Shown one piece after another: positions 32,750 to 45,034 of a DNA stretch of 64,000 bases. Source of the DNA: Epiperipatus broadwayi (lineage: Eukaryota > Onychophora > Udeonychophora > Euonychophora > Peripatidae); the NCBI GenBank assembly GCA_028023455.1, contig JAQFVV010006843.1, forward strand, positions 62,001 through 126,000, given 5' to 3'. The position numbers and the translations under genes are program-made. Positions within the stretch are counted from its first letter, which is position 1; every line of letters begins with the position of its first letter. The notes beneath the pieces are model-generated. The model ran no database searches, was not told the DNA's origin, and worked only from the letters and a program-made list of their open reading frames with translations.

Positions 32750-32805
32750 CTCGCATTACTGCTATGAATATGAAGCAAATGGCCTCGAAAGCGCTTAGCG
32801 TATAA
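32750..32805 (+). repeat. Short PLE-terminus-like motif (GAAAGCGCTTAGC)
   Basis: CTATGAATAT, a stem-like GAAGC/GGCCTC, then CGAAAGCGCTTAGC. The same word order, CTATGAATAT to CGAAAGCGCTAAGC, stands in the inverted repeat at 45.1 kb. It may be a degraded hammerhead-type core, with the first box missing one base. Confidence 0.4.
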
Positions 32806-32859
32806 TAATTTTTGGAATCTTTATAGCTTCTCGTTCAAGTGTTTCATACGCTTTTTAAT

Positions 32860-33870
32860 GTGTGCTTTTATTATAATTTTTATTAAACTATCATTAGGTT
32901 TATGTATGTCATTTTGAATTTGATTTTTAATCTCTATCATAAAATTCTTGATCTTTTTCGATATTAGTCTTTCAAATTATTTTTTTATGGCTTCAATTCC
33001 TTTGTCTTTATTTTGCCTTCAATTTTCTATTTTTTCTATTGAAGTCATGTTCTAAATTACTTTATTTAATTCAAACTGATTAATTGAAGATAGTGAGTAA
33101 ACTTTCAAATCATTTATTTCAGATTGTATCACATCTAAGTTAATATCGCAATTTAAATAATTCTGCTCAATTTGAGTTTATAACCTCTTGATTTATTTCT
33201 CTTGTTTATTCTGTATTTTCTCTATCTCTCTATTATTTTGTTTGGTGACATCTTATTCTTATTTAGGCATTCTAATCTATATCTTCATCTTCTGGGTTCA
33301 ACTTTTCCCCTTTTCTATGCTATTTTCTAATTTTTTGATTTTTGTTTGCATTTGATCTTGAATATTTTCTACTTTATTTTCTAATTCATTAATTTTACTT
33401 TCAACTTATGTATTGTTCTTGTTCTATTTTTACTTTATGAACTAATTCTGTATGCACACTTTTATCTTTTGCTTTAATCTATTTTCTAATTCATATTGAC
33501 ACTCTTCTACCTTTATTATTAACATTTCCTGGCCTTGTTTCATTTCTTGTTTTAATTCTTCTTGGCTTTGTTTCATTTCTTGCTTAAACTCTTCCTGGCT
33601 TCATTTCATTTCTTGTTTAAGCTTTTCCTGGCTTTGTTTCTGTTCTTGCTTCTTTGCACACTTTTTTATTGATCTTATTCATTAGATTTCTTGATAATTT
33701 TTCCTGGCTTTGTTTCATTTCACTCATCAAGCTCTTCAACATTGCTATTATAGATTCATTTTGTTGTGACAGAAACTTCACCAATATCTCTTCTCTGTCT
33801 AATATTTCTTAGTTTTTCTGATTTTCCAGAGTGTATTTTGTATTTATATTTATTATTTCATTTAAAATGC
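32860..33870 (-). pseudogene. gag-like coiled-coil relic
   Basis: The minus strand reads, with frameshifts, FLSQQNESIIAMLKSLMSEM, KQSQEKLSRNLMN, a run of near-identical KQEMKQSQEEL units, VESKINELENKVENIQDQMQ and further coiled-coil text. Composition and the KQSQ(E/Q)EL repeat closely resemble the N-terminal coiled coil of the gag at 12506-13819. It is probably the remnant of a related LTR element. No capsid domain, pol or LTRs could be traced around it. Confidence 0.55.
33526..33657. repeat. 33-bp tandem repeat, four units, in the coiled-coil relic
   Basis: Units start TTCCTGGC or TTCTTGGC at 33526, 33559, 33592 and 33625 and contain TTTCATTTCTTG. A 33-bp period encodes 11 residues (minus strand KQSQEELKQEM), an 11-residue coiled-coil repeat that keeps reading frame. 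Confidence 0.8.
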
Positions 33871-35704
33871 AAAGAACATGAATTACATCCCAACTCAATA
33901 TTCTAGAGAGAATGAAATGAATAACATTTCATTTTGCTTTGCTATGCTTTATATTTCTATTGTTCCAATTTAATTAGATTCCTACTTATATATATATTGT
34001 ACGAGTATACATTACTCTCACATTCATATAATCAATATATGCATACATTATATTTCTATTATATTTATGAAAATAAATATGTAACATATTAAAGTGGTAT
34101 TTTTTAAAATAAAAAAACCATTGTTCAAATACTAATTAATTAATAAAGACAATTGACAAGGTTATACCCTTTAAGTTCAAATGCAATTTATCAATGAATT
34201 AAAGGAAATGAAATTAACTCAATGACTTAATATAGAATTGTAATATCACAATATATAACATGATATGCTTTAGCAAGCTCATGCAACTATAAATAGGAAA
34301 AAATCAAATAATTTAAAAAAAAGATAAAAGATTCTACCTTTTCAGCAATATCCTCACAAAAGACTTATATTGTGTTTGATTTAAAGAACAGTGTATAGAA
34401 TAAAATCCAAATTTTTGAATGATTTAATAAGAAAGCTTATTAGAAGAAATTTCTAATATTTCTTAAAGAAAAATAATTTCTAAATTACTTAATTTGAATA
34501 TATTTTTGTATTTATAAAAATCATTCTAGTTGGAGTTCGAAATATAAAGATTGTTTTTTTTTAAAAAAATGAAAAACATTTTACAAAAACTTTAAGTAAA
34601 TTGAATAAATGAACTTTATATTATAAGAAAAACCCAAAGTGAATAGAACACCAATTGTGGGATATATAAAATGGGCTTGTCTAATCATATATATATATGT
34701 GTGTAACAACTTTTACCAAATGCCTTTAAAATTATACATAAGCTATATCCTCAAAATAGAATTATAATTGCTAATAAAAAAACTGTGTATAAAGGAAGAT
34801 GCTGTCTATATGCAAAGAGGAAACTAAACATCAACTTGAGAACTCATACTATCTTCTTCAATGCATAATAACTAAGAAATTAAGATTTTTATCTTTGAAG
34901 GATTTTAATTTGTGAATTCTAGGAACATCTAGGTCTATTTCATTAACTTTTATAGTTACCATTCTTAAAAACTACAATTGGTGAACATTAATCCCATTTC
35001 CTTTATCATTAAATTCATTTCATTGAAGAAATGAATAAGAAGAGAAGATCAATAATTTAAAATATTTTTATTTTATTTTTATATTTAATAAAAAATTTAA
35101 TATGGTATAAGGAATATTAACATGGGAAAGGCATATAACTATGTTAAAGGGATAGAGTGAATTTAGAGATAAGAAATTAAATTCTTCTTCAATTTACATA
35201 TTTTTTATGACATGAGACTACTTTATTTGTACTAATTCAATTAGTTTAATAACCATTGTTTATTATAGTTGGATAGATGATTAACATTGGTATGACATAT
35301 ATTTATATATTTTGTTTGTATTAATGATCATAAATTACATATAATCATTTTAACAGATGAAAATATTACATACAAATGATTAAATTATTATTTGTATAAT
35401 TTAATTACTATATGATAGTTTTAATATAGTAATCTTAATATTTAGATACATATACTTTATATAAATTACAAAATCTTTATTCACGATCTTTTCAACTATT
35501 AAATCATGTAGTGTTATAAATTAAAAAAATATATTTATAATGGGTAAATAGAATATATTTATATTTTAAATATAATATAGTAGATATATAAATAATTCTT
35601 ATATATTATAAAGTTTAGATTATTTATTTGTTAAATAAATAATTATGTTTTATATTAAACTAAATAAAGTCTTTAATTTGTTTTATTTATTTATTTGATT
35701 TTAT
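33871..35704. other. AT-rich DNA, no feature seen
   Basis: Very AT-rich, with no coding or structural signal beyond TA runs. Confidence 0.5.
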
Positions 35705-35709
35705 AAGAT

Positions 35710-35900
35710 TGTCATGTTATGGCTAATACTTTAATTACGAACTGATGCCTAGCGGTGCCAACTGAGATTAGCGAGCGCGCGACAACCCTCTTATGTTAGA
35801 GAACGCGGGAAGTTAATAAAGTTTGATAGTTATCTAAACTTTCTTGTTATCTAAACTGCGTGTAATTATTAATTTAGATATTACGGCCAAGAACATAATA
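35710..35900 (+). repeat. 5' LTR of copy 1
   Basis: 191 bp, TGTCATG to CATAATA, with AATAAA-containing GTTAATAAAGTTTG as a likely polyadenylation region. Its GCGAGCGCGCGAC segment is missing from the right LTR. Confidence 0.85.
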
Positions 35901-35914
35901 TGGTGTCAGGAGTG
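35901..35914 (+). promoter_or_regulatory. Primer-binding site
   Basis: TGGTGTCAGGAGTG directly after the LTR; the TGG matches the complement of a tRNA 3' CCA. The same site follows the LTR in copy 2. Confidence 0.75.
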
Positions 35915-36038
35915 AATTAATGAAATAATAGTAAAAAAAAATATATTTGTAAAGTCTATAAAACAGTGAGTATCTAAATATTGATAAAAATAGTTTTTAT
36001 AGCAATTTTTTTTCATATCATATTTGCCGAAATACAAA

Positions 36039-36780
36039 ATAGCATCACAATTCGATCATTTTTACAATATTGAACCGCTGTCTATAGAAGGAAATATGTC
36101 AATCAAATAGACTGAATGGAAAGAATTATTCCTAAATTTCCTAGAAGCAACAGAAAATGATATGAAATCAGATAAAGTAAAATTAGGAATATTACATCAT
36201 CTCATTGGAAAAGAAGGGAGAGATATAATAAAAACATTAGACCACACGAACCCAGAAGATAAAACAAAATTGCTACCCGTCTTAAATCAAAAGGATAAAT
36301 ATTTCAACACTATGAAAACAACATTATATGACAGAATAAAAGCATATACAATGAAGCACACGAGGGAGAATCGATTGATCACTTTCTTACTCACTTAAAA
36401 GTAGTAGTTGAAAAAGCTGACGTCGGAGATCAAAAACAAAATATCCTCAGAGATAGAATTATAATGGTACAAAAAGAAGAAGGCTAAAAGACAGATTATT
36501 TGAAAAAGGGAATATTACACTAGAAAAAGCACTGGAAATAATACATGGACATGAAACTAGAAGACTCAAAAATGAATTACTGGCAAGGTCTGAACTATGT
36601 ATTAACGTAATAGCGAAAAATACAACAAATGTACGCAATTGTCAAAAGTGCAACCGTAATCACCCAAAATGTGAGTGTCTCGCATTTGGTAAAAAATGCT
36701 ATAATTGTGGAAAGTTAAACCACTTTGCCAATAATTGCCATACGAGAAGCTACAACCATAAAATTTTGAAAACACAAAAA
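36039..36780 (+). pseudogene. gag: gag of copy 1 (start lost, stop, frameshift)
   Basis: Equivalent of the frame at 47827-48507 (minus) in copy 2. The start ATG of copy 2 (MASQFDHFYNIE) is ATA here, and a TAG at 36108 interrupts NMSIK/TEWKELFLNFLEATEN. The long open stretch 36162-36398 reads KSDKVKLGILHHLIGKEGRD and MKTTLYDRIKAYT, a Ty3/gypsy-like capsid region. After a frameshift, CYNCGKLNHFANNC (36697-36738) is a complete C-x2-C-x4-H-x4-C zinc knuckle, preceded by a second Cys/His cluster CQKCNRNHPKCEC. Confidence 0.8.
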
Positions 36781-36814
36781 TGCTCAAACCCAAGATATAA
36801 AAATATTAATAGAA

Positions 36815-37096
36815 ATGGACGATACTACGACATCAGATTCATCATATACCAGACGTGTAGACTCAAGTCATTCATTTAATGGCTGGTATGAACAGATTTT
36901 ATTAGACAACAATAAAGTAAAAATAAAAATAGACACAGGAGCTGATGTAAACATTGTGTCTAAAAAAGTGCTTAATGGTATTCATCTACAACCAATAAAA
37001 TACAAAACAAAAAAGAAATTACGCTTTTGGAGAATCATTTCTCACCCCAATAGGAAAAGCAAAACTTCAATGCAAAATAAACAAAGTTTTGTGTAA
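36815..37096 (+). pseudogene. Retroviral-type aspartic protease, copy 1
   Basis: NGWYEQILLDNNKVKIKIDT continues to the active-site motif DTGADVN (codons at 36932-36952), then IVSKKVLNGI. It would cleave Gag-Pol in the element particle. The frame closes at 37096, after which VIYVL and LLNGRDC-type text continues in another frame, as in retrotransposon proteases. Protease and gag lie in different frames here because of decay. Confidence 0.75.
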
Positions 37097-37223
37097 TTTA
37101 CGTTTTATAATAATAAAAGAAGACGAACCAACACTTCTTAATGGCCGTGATTGTAGGTTTAATTAAACGCAACAAAATTACAGTACAAAAAGTAACCATG
37201 AAAATATTTAAAAAAAAGTAACG

Positions 37224-37937
37224 ATGAAAAATAAAAGTAAAAATGATCGAAATATATCCAACTACAACAAAGATAAAATAACAAAGAATATAAAAGATAA
37301 TAAAAGTATTAAAACACAGGAAGTAAAAGAAAATGAAAACTTCAAGTCTATATATGAGAAATACAAAGATGTTTTTCAAGATGTGGGTTGTTATGAAGGC
37401 GAACAGCATCTTATAGCAGACCCAACATTTAAACCAATTGTCCATGCACCTAGATTAATTCCACTAAGTACACATGAACAATTACGTGAGGAATTAAAAA
37501 AATTGGAAGATATTCGTTTACAACATGAAATATTAACGAAATTGTGTGAAGAACAGTCTCATCAATTAATTGAAAAGGAGAGAGAAGTACAGCGAAAATG
37601 TCAATTAGCAAAGGAATGGCATAAAATCACTAATATAGAAGCTGAAATGTTAGAATTAGAAAATAAAATTCAAGAGTTAGAAAGATACAAAATTGATGAA
37701 AGTAATCAAAAGCAAGTTGATGTTAAAGAATTACTTGAAAAGGAATGTAATGTGTTAAAAATCAAAGTTCACAAACATCAATATAGTGTAGAAGAATTAG
37801 AGAAAGAAAAAAGTTTGAATTCTGAATTACATCAAAAGATTCAACAGCTTAAAGACGATCTTCACAGTTTATCAGTTGTTCATCAGGATTTGCGATTACA
37901 AAACAGCAAATTAAAATCTTCTATTGATAACAAATGA
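37224..37937 (+). CDS. RT N-terminus fused to a long coiled coil (copy 1)
   Basis: An open frame of 237 codons. Residues 35-85 (FKSIYEKYKDVFQDVGCYEG, then FKPIVHAPRLIPL, ending EELKKLED) are the recognised start of Ty3/gypsy reverse transcriptase. From residue 87 on the sequence is not RT: IRLQHEILTKLCEEQSHQLI and then about 150 residues of Leu/Glu/Lys/Gln-rich heptad text (LELENKIQELERYKIDESNQ, VEELEKEKSLNSELHQKIQQ, LKDDLHSLSVVHQDLRLQNS), a strongly predicted coiled coil. No catalytic RT motif follows. Relative to copy 2 it lacks about 17 residues around KTEDNARLAIHNK. I do not recognise the donor protein; a captured host coiled-coil gene is my inference. Confidence 0.7.
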   Translation: MKNKSKNDRNISNYNKDKITKNIKDNKSIKTQEVKENENFKSIYEKYKDVFQDVGCYEGEQHLIADPTFKPIVHAPRLIPLSTHEQLREELKKLEDIRLQHEILTKLCEEQSHQLIEKEREVQRKCQLAKEWHKITNIEAEMLELENKIQELERYKIDESNQKQVDVKELLEKECNVLKIKVHKHQYSVEELEKEKSLNSELHQKIQQLKDDLHSLSVVHQDLRLQNSKLKSSIDNK

Positions 37938-38190
37938 ACTGAAAGTTGCCAAAGCTGATTTTATCAAAACGAAGAGCACAACTGAAAGATTCACAACAAC
38001 TCCACAGACACAAGTACTGGATGAGGAGACACAGTTGCCTGTACCTGAGACAGAAAAATCACCACCATCATCATCAAGTGATAATAGCACAGCAATAAGG
38101 AGAATACCAGTCGAGATGAGAGAAAAATCAAACCGAAGAAGAAGGCCTCCAGTATATTTAAAAGACTATATTTGTAAATTTTTAAAAAAG
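37924..38190 (+). pseudogene. C-terminal tail (integrase-like end), copy 1
   Basis: It overlaps the end of the previous frame in a different frame, because TAGATTTATTAACAAATG-type text is altered. Reads LKVAKADFIKTKSTTERFTT, then a Pro/Ser/Glu-rich stretch (PVPETEKSPPSSSSDNS), then RRRRPPVYLKDY, the basic R-R-x-x-x-P-P-x-Y-L-x-D-Y end found at the C-terminus of many gypsy integrases. In copy 2 this tail is joined in one reading sense with the coiled coil (46290-46547). Confidence 0.7.
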
Positions 38191-38195
38191 AGAAT

Positions 38196-38335
38196 TGTCA
38201 TGTTATGGCTAATACTTTAATTACAGACTGATGCCTAGCGGTGCCAACTGAGATTAGCGAGTAGTTAATAAAGTTTGATAGTTATCTAAACTGTGTGTAA
38301 TTATTAATTTCGATATTACGGTCAAGAACATAACA
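38196..38335 (+). repeat. 3' LTR of copy 1 (shortened)
   Basis: 140 bp, TGTCATGTTATGG to AAGAACATAACA. Deleted relative to the 5' LTR and to both LTRs of copy 2. Followed by the AAGAT duplication. Confidence 0.85.
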
Positions 38336-38340
38336 AAGAT

Positions 38341-38808
38341 AAGATCAAACATTTAATATATAATCTTTATTGATTATTATATTAACTTTATAAAACCCAT
38401 TTAAAAGAGTTAATGAGATTTATTATTATTACTCTAGTATATTGATAAGAACCCCCTAAGAGAGTCAATTATTAAACTTCCCTGAGTTTGAGATCTCAGC
38501 ATAACGGTTAAATCAATTAAGGCGAAGATTGATTTGATGTGGTTTAGATGTAATCTATATTAATAATTTAATAATAAATTATTTATTTGGAACAGATATA
38601 ATTTTATATTAAAATTAAATCACATCATTCATGACTTCCTATATGAAGACTTTAAATCTGATTATAGTGAGATGCAACTGCCTTAACTTATCTCGTTGAG
38701 AGGGTACATACCATTACTATATATATATCAATTTACACCAGAGACCATCCCAAATATAAGGTATTACAATAGCATCATTTCTCAATAGTGATTCATTCAC
38801 ATACTCAC
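38341..38808. other. AT-rich DNA, no feature seen
   Basis: No coding or structural signal. Confidence 0.5.
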
Positions 38809-38809
38809 A

Positions 38810-40525
<1,716 letters not shown>

Positions 40526-41290
40526 TCAGATTTCCCACAATTCTGTTATCTCAACATTTGATGACTGGCGATTCATTAACATTTGATGATTTCTTGAAAT
40601 CAACATAGCCTCTTTTATTTTAAGTTTATTATGACAACATTCAATTTGAATAATTTTCATATTTTTATAATCAAATTTAAATCCATATTGACAAGATTTA
40701 TTATGATCAAATATAACAGATGATGAAGGTTTATTTACATCTGTTCCAGATTGATTCTCTTTTTGAATTCTATTATATAAAAGCATATGCTCTTTTATTC
40801 TCTTCTCAAATGTACACTTAGATTCACCAATGTATTGTACACCACATCCACATATCAATCTATATATAATAGAATTTTGATTAACTTTGAATTTTGAATT
40901 TTAGAATTATTAAGTAATCTATTTATGTTATTTGTAGAGAAAAAAACAATATGACACAAACCATTATAAATTTTCCTAATAAACTTGACCTGATCATCTG
41001 ATATAAATAGCATTGAAATCCATTTCATTTTGATATTTTTATTTTTAATTTTATTATAGTGTTGATTTCTTTTAAATCCTTTAATAATATTAGCAATAGC
41101 ATTTTTATAATAACCAATTTTCAACAAATCATTAACAAATAAATGTACATTTTTAATTTTTTCACTAGAATATTTGCATAATTTTTCATTTCGAAATAAG
41201 CATGATTTCAATCCAGACAGCTTATGACACATAGGAACATGTGATTCATATGGAATAAAACATTTATTTGTTAATGACTGACAGCATATA
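40526..41290 (-). pseudogene. Penelope-like element, post-RT linker and GIY-YIG nuclease
   Basis: The first block (40855-41232, with IPYESHVPMCHKLSG just upstream in frame) matches the PLE post-RT region. It is followed by LFVNDLLKIGYYKNAIANII, QVKFIRKIYNGLCHIVFFST and NNINRLLNNSK, as in the RT-to-nuclease linker. The second block (40526-40858) is the nuclease: CGCGVQYIGESKCTFEKRIK (the GIY-type strand and Arg helix) with EH after it, then SSSVIFDHNKSCQYGFKFDY and ECCHNKLKIKEAMLISRN (the conserved Glu-containing helix). PLE proteins pair RT with a GIY-YIG endonuclease to nick target DNA. A stop separates the blocks. The RT core itself is not seen. Confidence 0.8.
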
Positions 41291-41559
41291 ATCTGCTATT
41301 CATTGCAAAAAAGCAACTTAATTTTTATATTACATAGTTAATTTTTTCTAACGAATGTATCTTCATTAAAAGTATGTTGGTTATTTGAAGATATATAACT
41401 AAATTAGAATAGTGCCATTTTTTAATAGATCTCTTGTTGATTTCTTCAATTTTTGGTACACACAGTCAGAAGTAATTTTCATATTGAAATATTTTCTTCA
41501 ACATTAAACACAAATATTTTGCACTGTAAAATAAAGAGATAAATAAAAGATGTATTAAT

Positions 41560-41670
41560 TGTATTTTTATATTGGATTATTTCCATCATCTAATATGTGT
41601 ATTGAATGTCTTTAGAAAAAATTAACTTTATTTAAATATTCCAAATACATTCAACTGTTAGTAATAGCAC
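41560..41670 (+). repeat. Left inverted terminal repeat of a short PLE
   Basis: Mirrors 42447-42560: GTATTTTTATATTGGA, CATCATCTAATATGTGTATT, GAATGTCTTTAGAAAAA, AACTTTATTTAAAT, CAAATACATTCAACTG and TAGTAATAGCAC are each present in inverse order in the right arm. Confidence 0.85.
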
Positions 41671-42446
41671 GTCAAACAGGTTACTATAAGAAAACTGAAA
41701 TAGACAACAAAAAGAATCACCACTCAAAACAATGATTGATATTATAGGGTATCCATACATTGCAAACACAGCAGACAAATTAAGGAAAATCTGCAATCAG
41801 CATAATATCAGAGCAGATTTTCAGAACCATACCACACTATGAGGAATTCTAACATCTACAAAGCCTAAACTTGAAATGCTAAAAAGAAAAAAACTGCATC
41901 TATGAAGTACCATGTTAATGTGGAAGAACATATATTGGTAAGACCAGTCATCTCATTGAAAACTGCTTGGAAGAACACAAACTTATTATTAGAAGAGAAA
42001 AAACAGATATGTCTAAGGTATCAGACCATGTATGAGCCAATGAACATATGTTCAATTGGGAAAATAAAAAGATATATTGCATAGAAAAGAAAAGGTACAA
42101 CAAAGAAAATTTAAAGAAGCTGCTTACATAATAATGGCAAAAAATCTCATAAGCCAACCTAGTGTGACTGTATATAATTTATGGTAACCACTAATCAACT
42201 TTGCTCTTAGGAAAAAAAATGGAGAAATCAGGAGGAGCCTCATAGATAAGTATATAAAATTTCTACAGACTGTTGCCTTTGGCGGGATGCCTCAGTTAGT
42301 TAGAATGTTACTTTAAAATTCAATACTCAAAAATCTAAGGTTCCAGGTTCAAATCCCATGCTACTACTTTCATTGGTCCGGCCAGCAACACCTAAAGAAG
42401 AGGGGAGAATAATACCTCTCAAAATGATTACTGCAACCTATCTGAT
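41671..42446 (+). pseudogene. PLE fragment: RT-linker and GIY-YIG nuclease (decayed)
   Basis: The frame from about 41745 reads YPYIANTADKLRKICNQHNI, then RADFQNHTTL, SDHV and KPKLEMLKRK, i.e. the PLE linker that precedes the nuclease. Next come CIYEVPC, CGRTYIGKTSHLIENCLEEH (the GIY-YIG strand and helix), VSDHV, ANEHMFNWENKKIYCIEKKR and YNKENLKKLL. Stops at the Cys after VPC and elsewhere break it. The element is bounded by the inverted repeats at 41560 and 42447, an arrangement known for PLE terminal repeats. A tRNA-like stretch lies at 42285-42375. Confidence 0.8.
42285..42375 (+). mobile_element. Possible tRNA-like SINE fragment
   Basis: GATGCCTCAGTTAGTTAGAA resembles an A-box region and GGTTCCAGGTTCAAATCC contains a B-box-like GGTTCAAATCC. 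No clear tRNA fold or target duplication was found. It lies between the PLE coding remnant and its right terminal repeat. Confidence 0.35.
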
Positions 42447-42560
42447 GTGCTATTACTAACAGTTGAATGTATTTGGACTATTTAAATAAAGTTAAATTTT
42501 TCTAAAGATATTCAATACACATATTAGATGATGGAAATAGTCCAATATAAAAATACAACT
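42447..42560 (-). repeat. Right inverted terminal repeat of a short PLE
   Basis: Reverse complement of 41560-41670 with few changes, ending TCCAATATAAAAATACAAC. Confidence 0.85.
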
Positions 42561-43994
42561 AGAACACCACCATCACAAACTTTCAAGAAATGTATAAAAA
42601 GTTGATATATTGCTCTTTTACCTGGGTTACAAGATGAGGATTTTGCATATAATCAAACCATAATTATACAATGCAAAGGATTAGTCAATTTTAAGTCATA
42701 ACCGCAAAAAAAAACTAAGATTTTCTCACATTGTTATATGTAATCTGGTACATGTTTAATTAATTATAGACATGCTAAATATTTTAAAGGGTTTAATTTA
42801 TTTGGTTTCATTTTTTTTTCAACTAGATTTTTTTTTTTACTATTTTTTTTAAATTAGAGTTTTATACTAAGCACATGCATGTTAAGTTGAACTACAAAGT
42901 GTTAGTTTTTTATCTATAAAACAAAGATGAGGAAATATTAATTTGAATTTAGCATATGTTGTTATAATTATCGCGAAATAAATGAGTGATACTTAGCAGA
43001 TAAAAAAGAAAGAAGTAATTTCAAGTAATAAAATATTTTGATCGTGTGAGTTGTAAATCCACTAATTGTATGACAGGATATATTTCATTTATGTTGGTTA
43101 AACTGAGTTAGAAATATTTTCCAATGATAATGGTAATATAGAAATAATTTCTGAATATTTATTTGTAAACTTAAATTTTTTTTTTAAAACTATAAATTGA
43201 TATTTATTTTTTATAATAGATAAATAGAAATAGAATTGATACACACATAGCCTAAAATACACATATATAAGTAAATAGATTCAGAAGTAGATAATCAAAA
43301 ATGGATAGCTAACAAAGATCGAAATATAAATAAACAGACGGATAAATGGATAATGAAAAAAGAAAGACTATATGGATGAAAGAGTAGGTGATTGGATAGT
43401 ATGATGTAGATGAATTTGAAAGTGAAACGATTGAACTAATCAATAGAAAGGATAATATTTATGGAGAGATTACTAGGGCATGAAGTAGATAAATAGATAT
43501 AATGATAGACAGAAGCAGTCAATTATACAGAGACGAAAGATAGATAAATGAATAGATAAGTAAGAAAGATTGATGAGTAAATGGATTGACTTATATATTT
43601 AGGAAGATAAATAGATAATTTAAATAGACAGATAAAATGAGTGAACAGATGGATGAATATGTAAAGATAAATAGATGATAAAAAGATGGATGCACAATGA
43701 GATACATAAATAAGTAGACCAATAGATATGGGATTGTTTTCAGTAGAAAGATATGTGAAATAAAGATAAATGGATGATGAGTGAGTATATATATATATAT
43801 ATTCCCTAGCACCTCACTGATGACGCTAGAGCTTCATAAGAGTTTTGTTTTTTAACTTACTCTATATATAACATTTGTAAATAGGAGCTTTATTAAAATT
43901 AGGTCATATGACTTGATTTTTTATCAATTTAAAATATATATATATATATATCTGTGCTTAAGTATTACTCTAAGAAAAGTTGTTAGTGAATGTA
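42561..43994. other. AT-rich DNA with degenerate GATA-type repeats
   Basis: Poly-T runs occur near 42810-42860. From about 43200 to 43790 the plus strand is dominated by degenerate 4-bp words (GATA, AATA, GATG; for example AAGATAGATAAATGAATAG). No coding. Confidence 0.6.
43200..43790. repeat. Degenerate GATA-like tetranucleotide satellite
   Basis: Repeated GATAAATAGATAA-type words with substitutions. The frame on the minus strand is a by-product. Confidence 0.6.
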
Positions 43995-44100
43995 TATTGA
44001 TTAAAGCTTAGTGCTTTTGAGAGAAGTATGTCATATTCATAGAATTGAGATATTGAGATATTCGTAATTGAGTTCATATATATCTATATAATTTAAATAT
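43995..44100. repeat. Left inverted terminal repeat around a PLE relic
   Basis: ATTAAAGCTTAGTGCTTTTG, CATATTCATAGAATTGAGAT and AATTGAGTTCATATATAT here are mirrored at 45035-45140 by AAAGCGCTAAGCTTCAAT, ATCTCAATCCTATGAATAT and ATATATGAATTCAATTAT. Confidence 0.75.
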
Positions 44101-44199
44101 ATGTAAATCATAAAGCTCATTTCTTCAACAGAAGGAGGTATGATTTCTTCCTATTTATGGCATTGGGATTGTTGGCCATATGCCATGCCTCTTTAATTT

Positions 44200-45010
44200 T
44201 TCATTTGGAGTCATTTTGTTTGATGCATGCGATGATAGTGACTAGGAAAGTATGGCACATTGTATTTTGGTGATTGAAGAAAATAGACTTATGTTCAGGT
44301 TTATTTGTGACTCATTTATAGAGGGTACTTGTTTTAATAAATTCTTGTAGAGAGGCATGCACATGATTCCCATAGTAAATGACATTGCATCCTTTTTGGG
44401 GGCAAACAATTTTATATGCACTGTGTAGTTTGATCTATATGGTAGTCTTTCCTTAGAATTATTTATCACTCTATTTATTGTGGGAAGAGTATGATAACTT
44501 ACTCGATGCATTGTGAACAAACTTTATTTACATTTTTGTCTACATGTTGTATGTATGGGAGCAGTATCCAGGGGGTGCCATCTTTAGACTAGTTTATTAT
44601 TTTATTGTAAAATTGTTTGACTCTCCTTTTGAAGTCTGTATATTTGAAGCCCATCACACTAAATTTGTTTAGGTATTTCTCAATATTGGAGTGGTTTCAA
44701 ACTTACATAAGAGAGTGTATCTGTAAAGAAATGATAATATACTGGTATATTTGTGAGAATTGAGAGAGATGGATTTACGGCGCAGATAACCTGTTATTTC
44801 TATTGGATTGATTCAACTGGAGAGTATTTCTCTGGACCTAGATATGTAAATATTTTAACTCTCCTTTCTGTTCTTTTATACAATTCCAAGACAATGCCGA
44901 TTTAACCTCAAGGTTTTTTTATATAAACACATCGTCTACATAATGTGTGCATATTAAATTGGGGGTATTTATGATTTATTTAGAGAGGATCTGGCTTTCA
45001 ATATTATTAC
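44200..45010 (-). pseudogene. Penelope-like element: RT end, linker and nuclease (decayed)
   Basis: On the minus strand, from 45010 down: LICTHYVDDVFI near 44930-44965 is the catalytic YVDD box of a PLE-type RT. It is followed by GFKYTDFKRRVKQFYNKIIN (44605-44670), then the linker LPYIQHVDKNVNKV, then LPTINRVINNSKERLPYRSN (44415-44490), then VCPQKGCNVIYYGNHVHASL (44340-44400), a decayed GIY-YIG strand. Text in different frames must be joined, so it is inactive. The unit is enclosed by the inverted repeats at 43995 and 45035. Confidence 0.65.
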
Positions 45011-45034
45011 GATAAATGCTCGAGATATTCACAA

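Larger units (their letters stand above)
35705..38340 (+). mobile_element. Ty3/gypsy-type LTR element with coiled-coil insert (copy 1)
   Basis: Exact 5-bp target duplication AAGAT (35705-35709 and 38336-38340). The LTRs are at 35710-35900 and 38196-38335, beginning TGTCATGTTATGGC and ending CAAGAACATAA(C/T)A. The PBS TGGTGTCAGGAGTG follows the left LTR and an AAAAAAGAGAAT purine tract precedes the right LTR. In order, the interior encodes gag with a CCHC knuckle, an aspartic protease, the first residues of RT, then a long coiled coil instead of RT/RNase H/integrase, then an integrase-like tail. The element has only 2.6 kb and cannot move without help. The left LTR is longer than the right: relative to it the right lacks about 35 bp (the CGCGCGACAACCC region) and a short ACTTTCTTGTTATCTAA duplication. 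Confidence 0.88.

Noticed and set aside
42285-42375. Intact tRNA gene
   Set aside because: B-box-like text only; the cloverleaf cannot be drawn.
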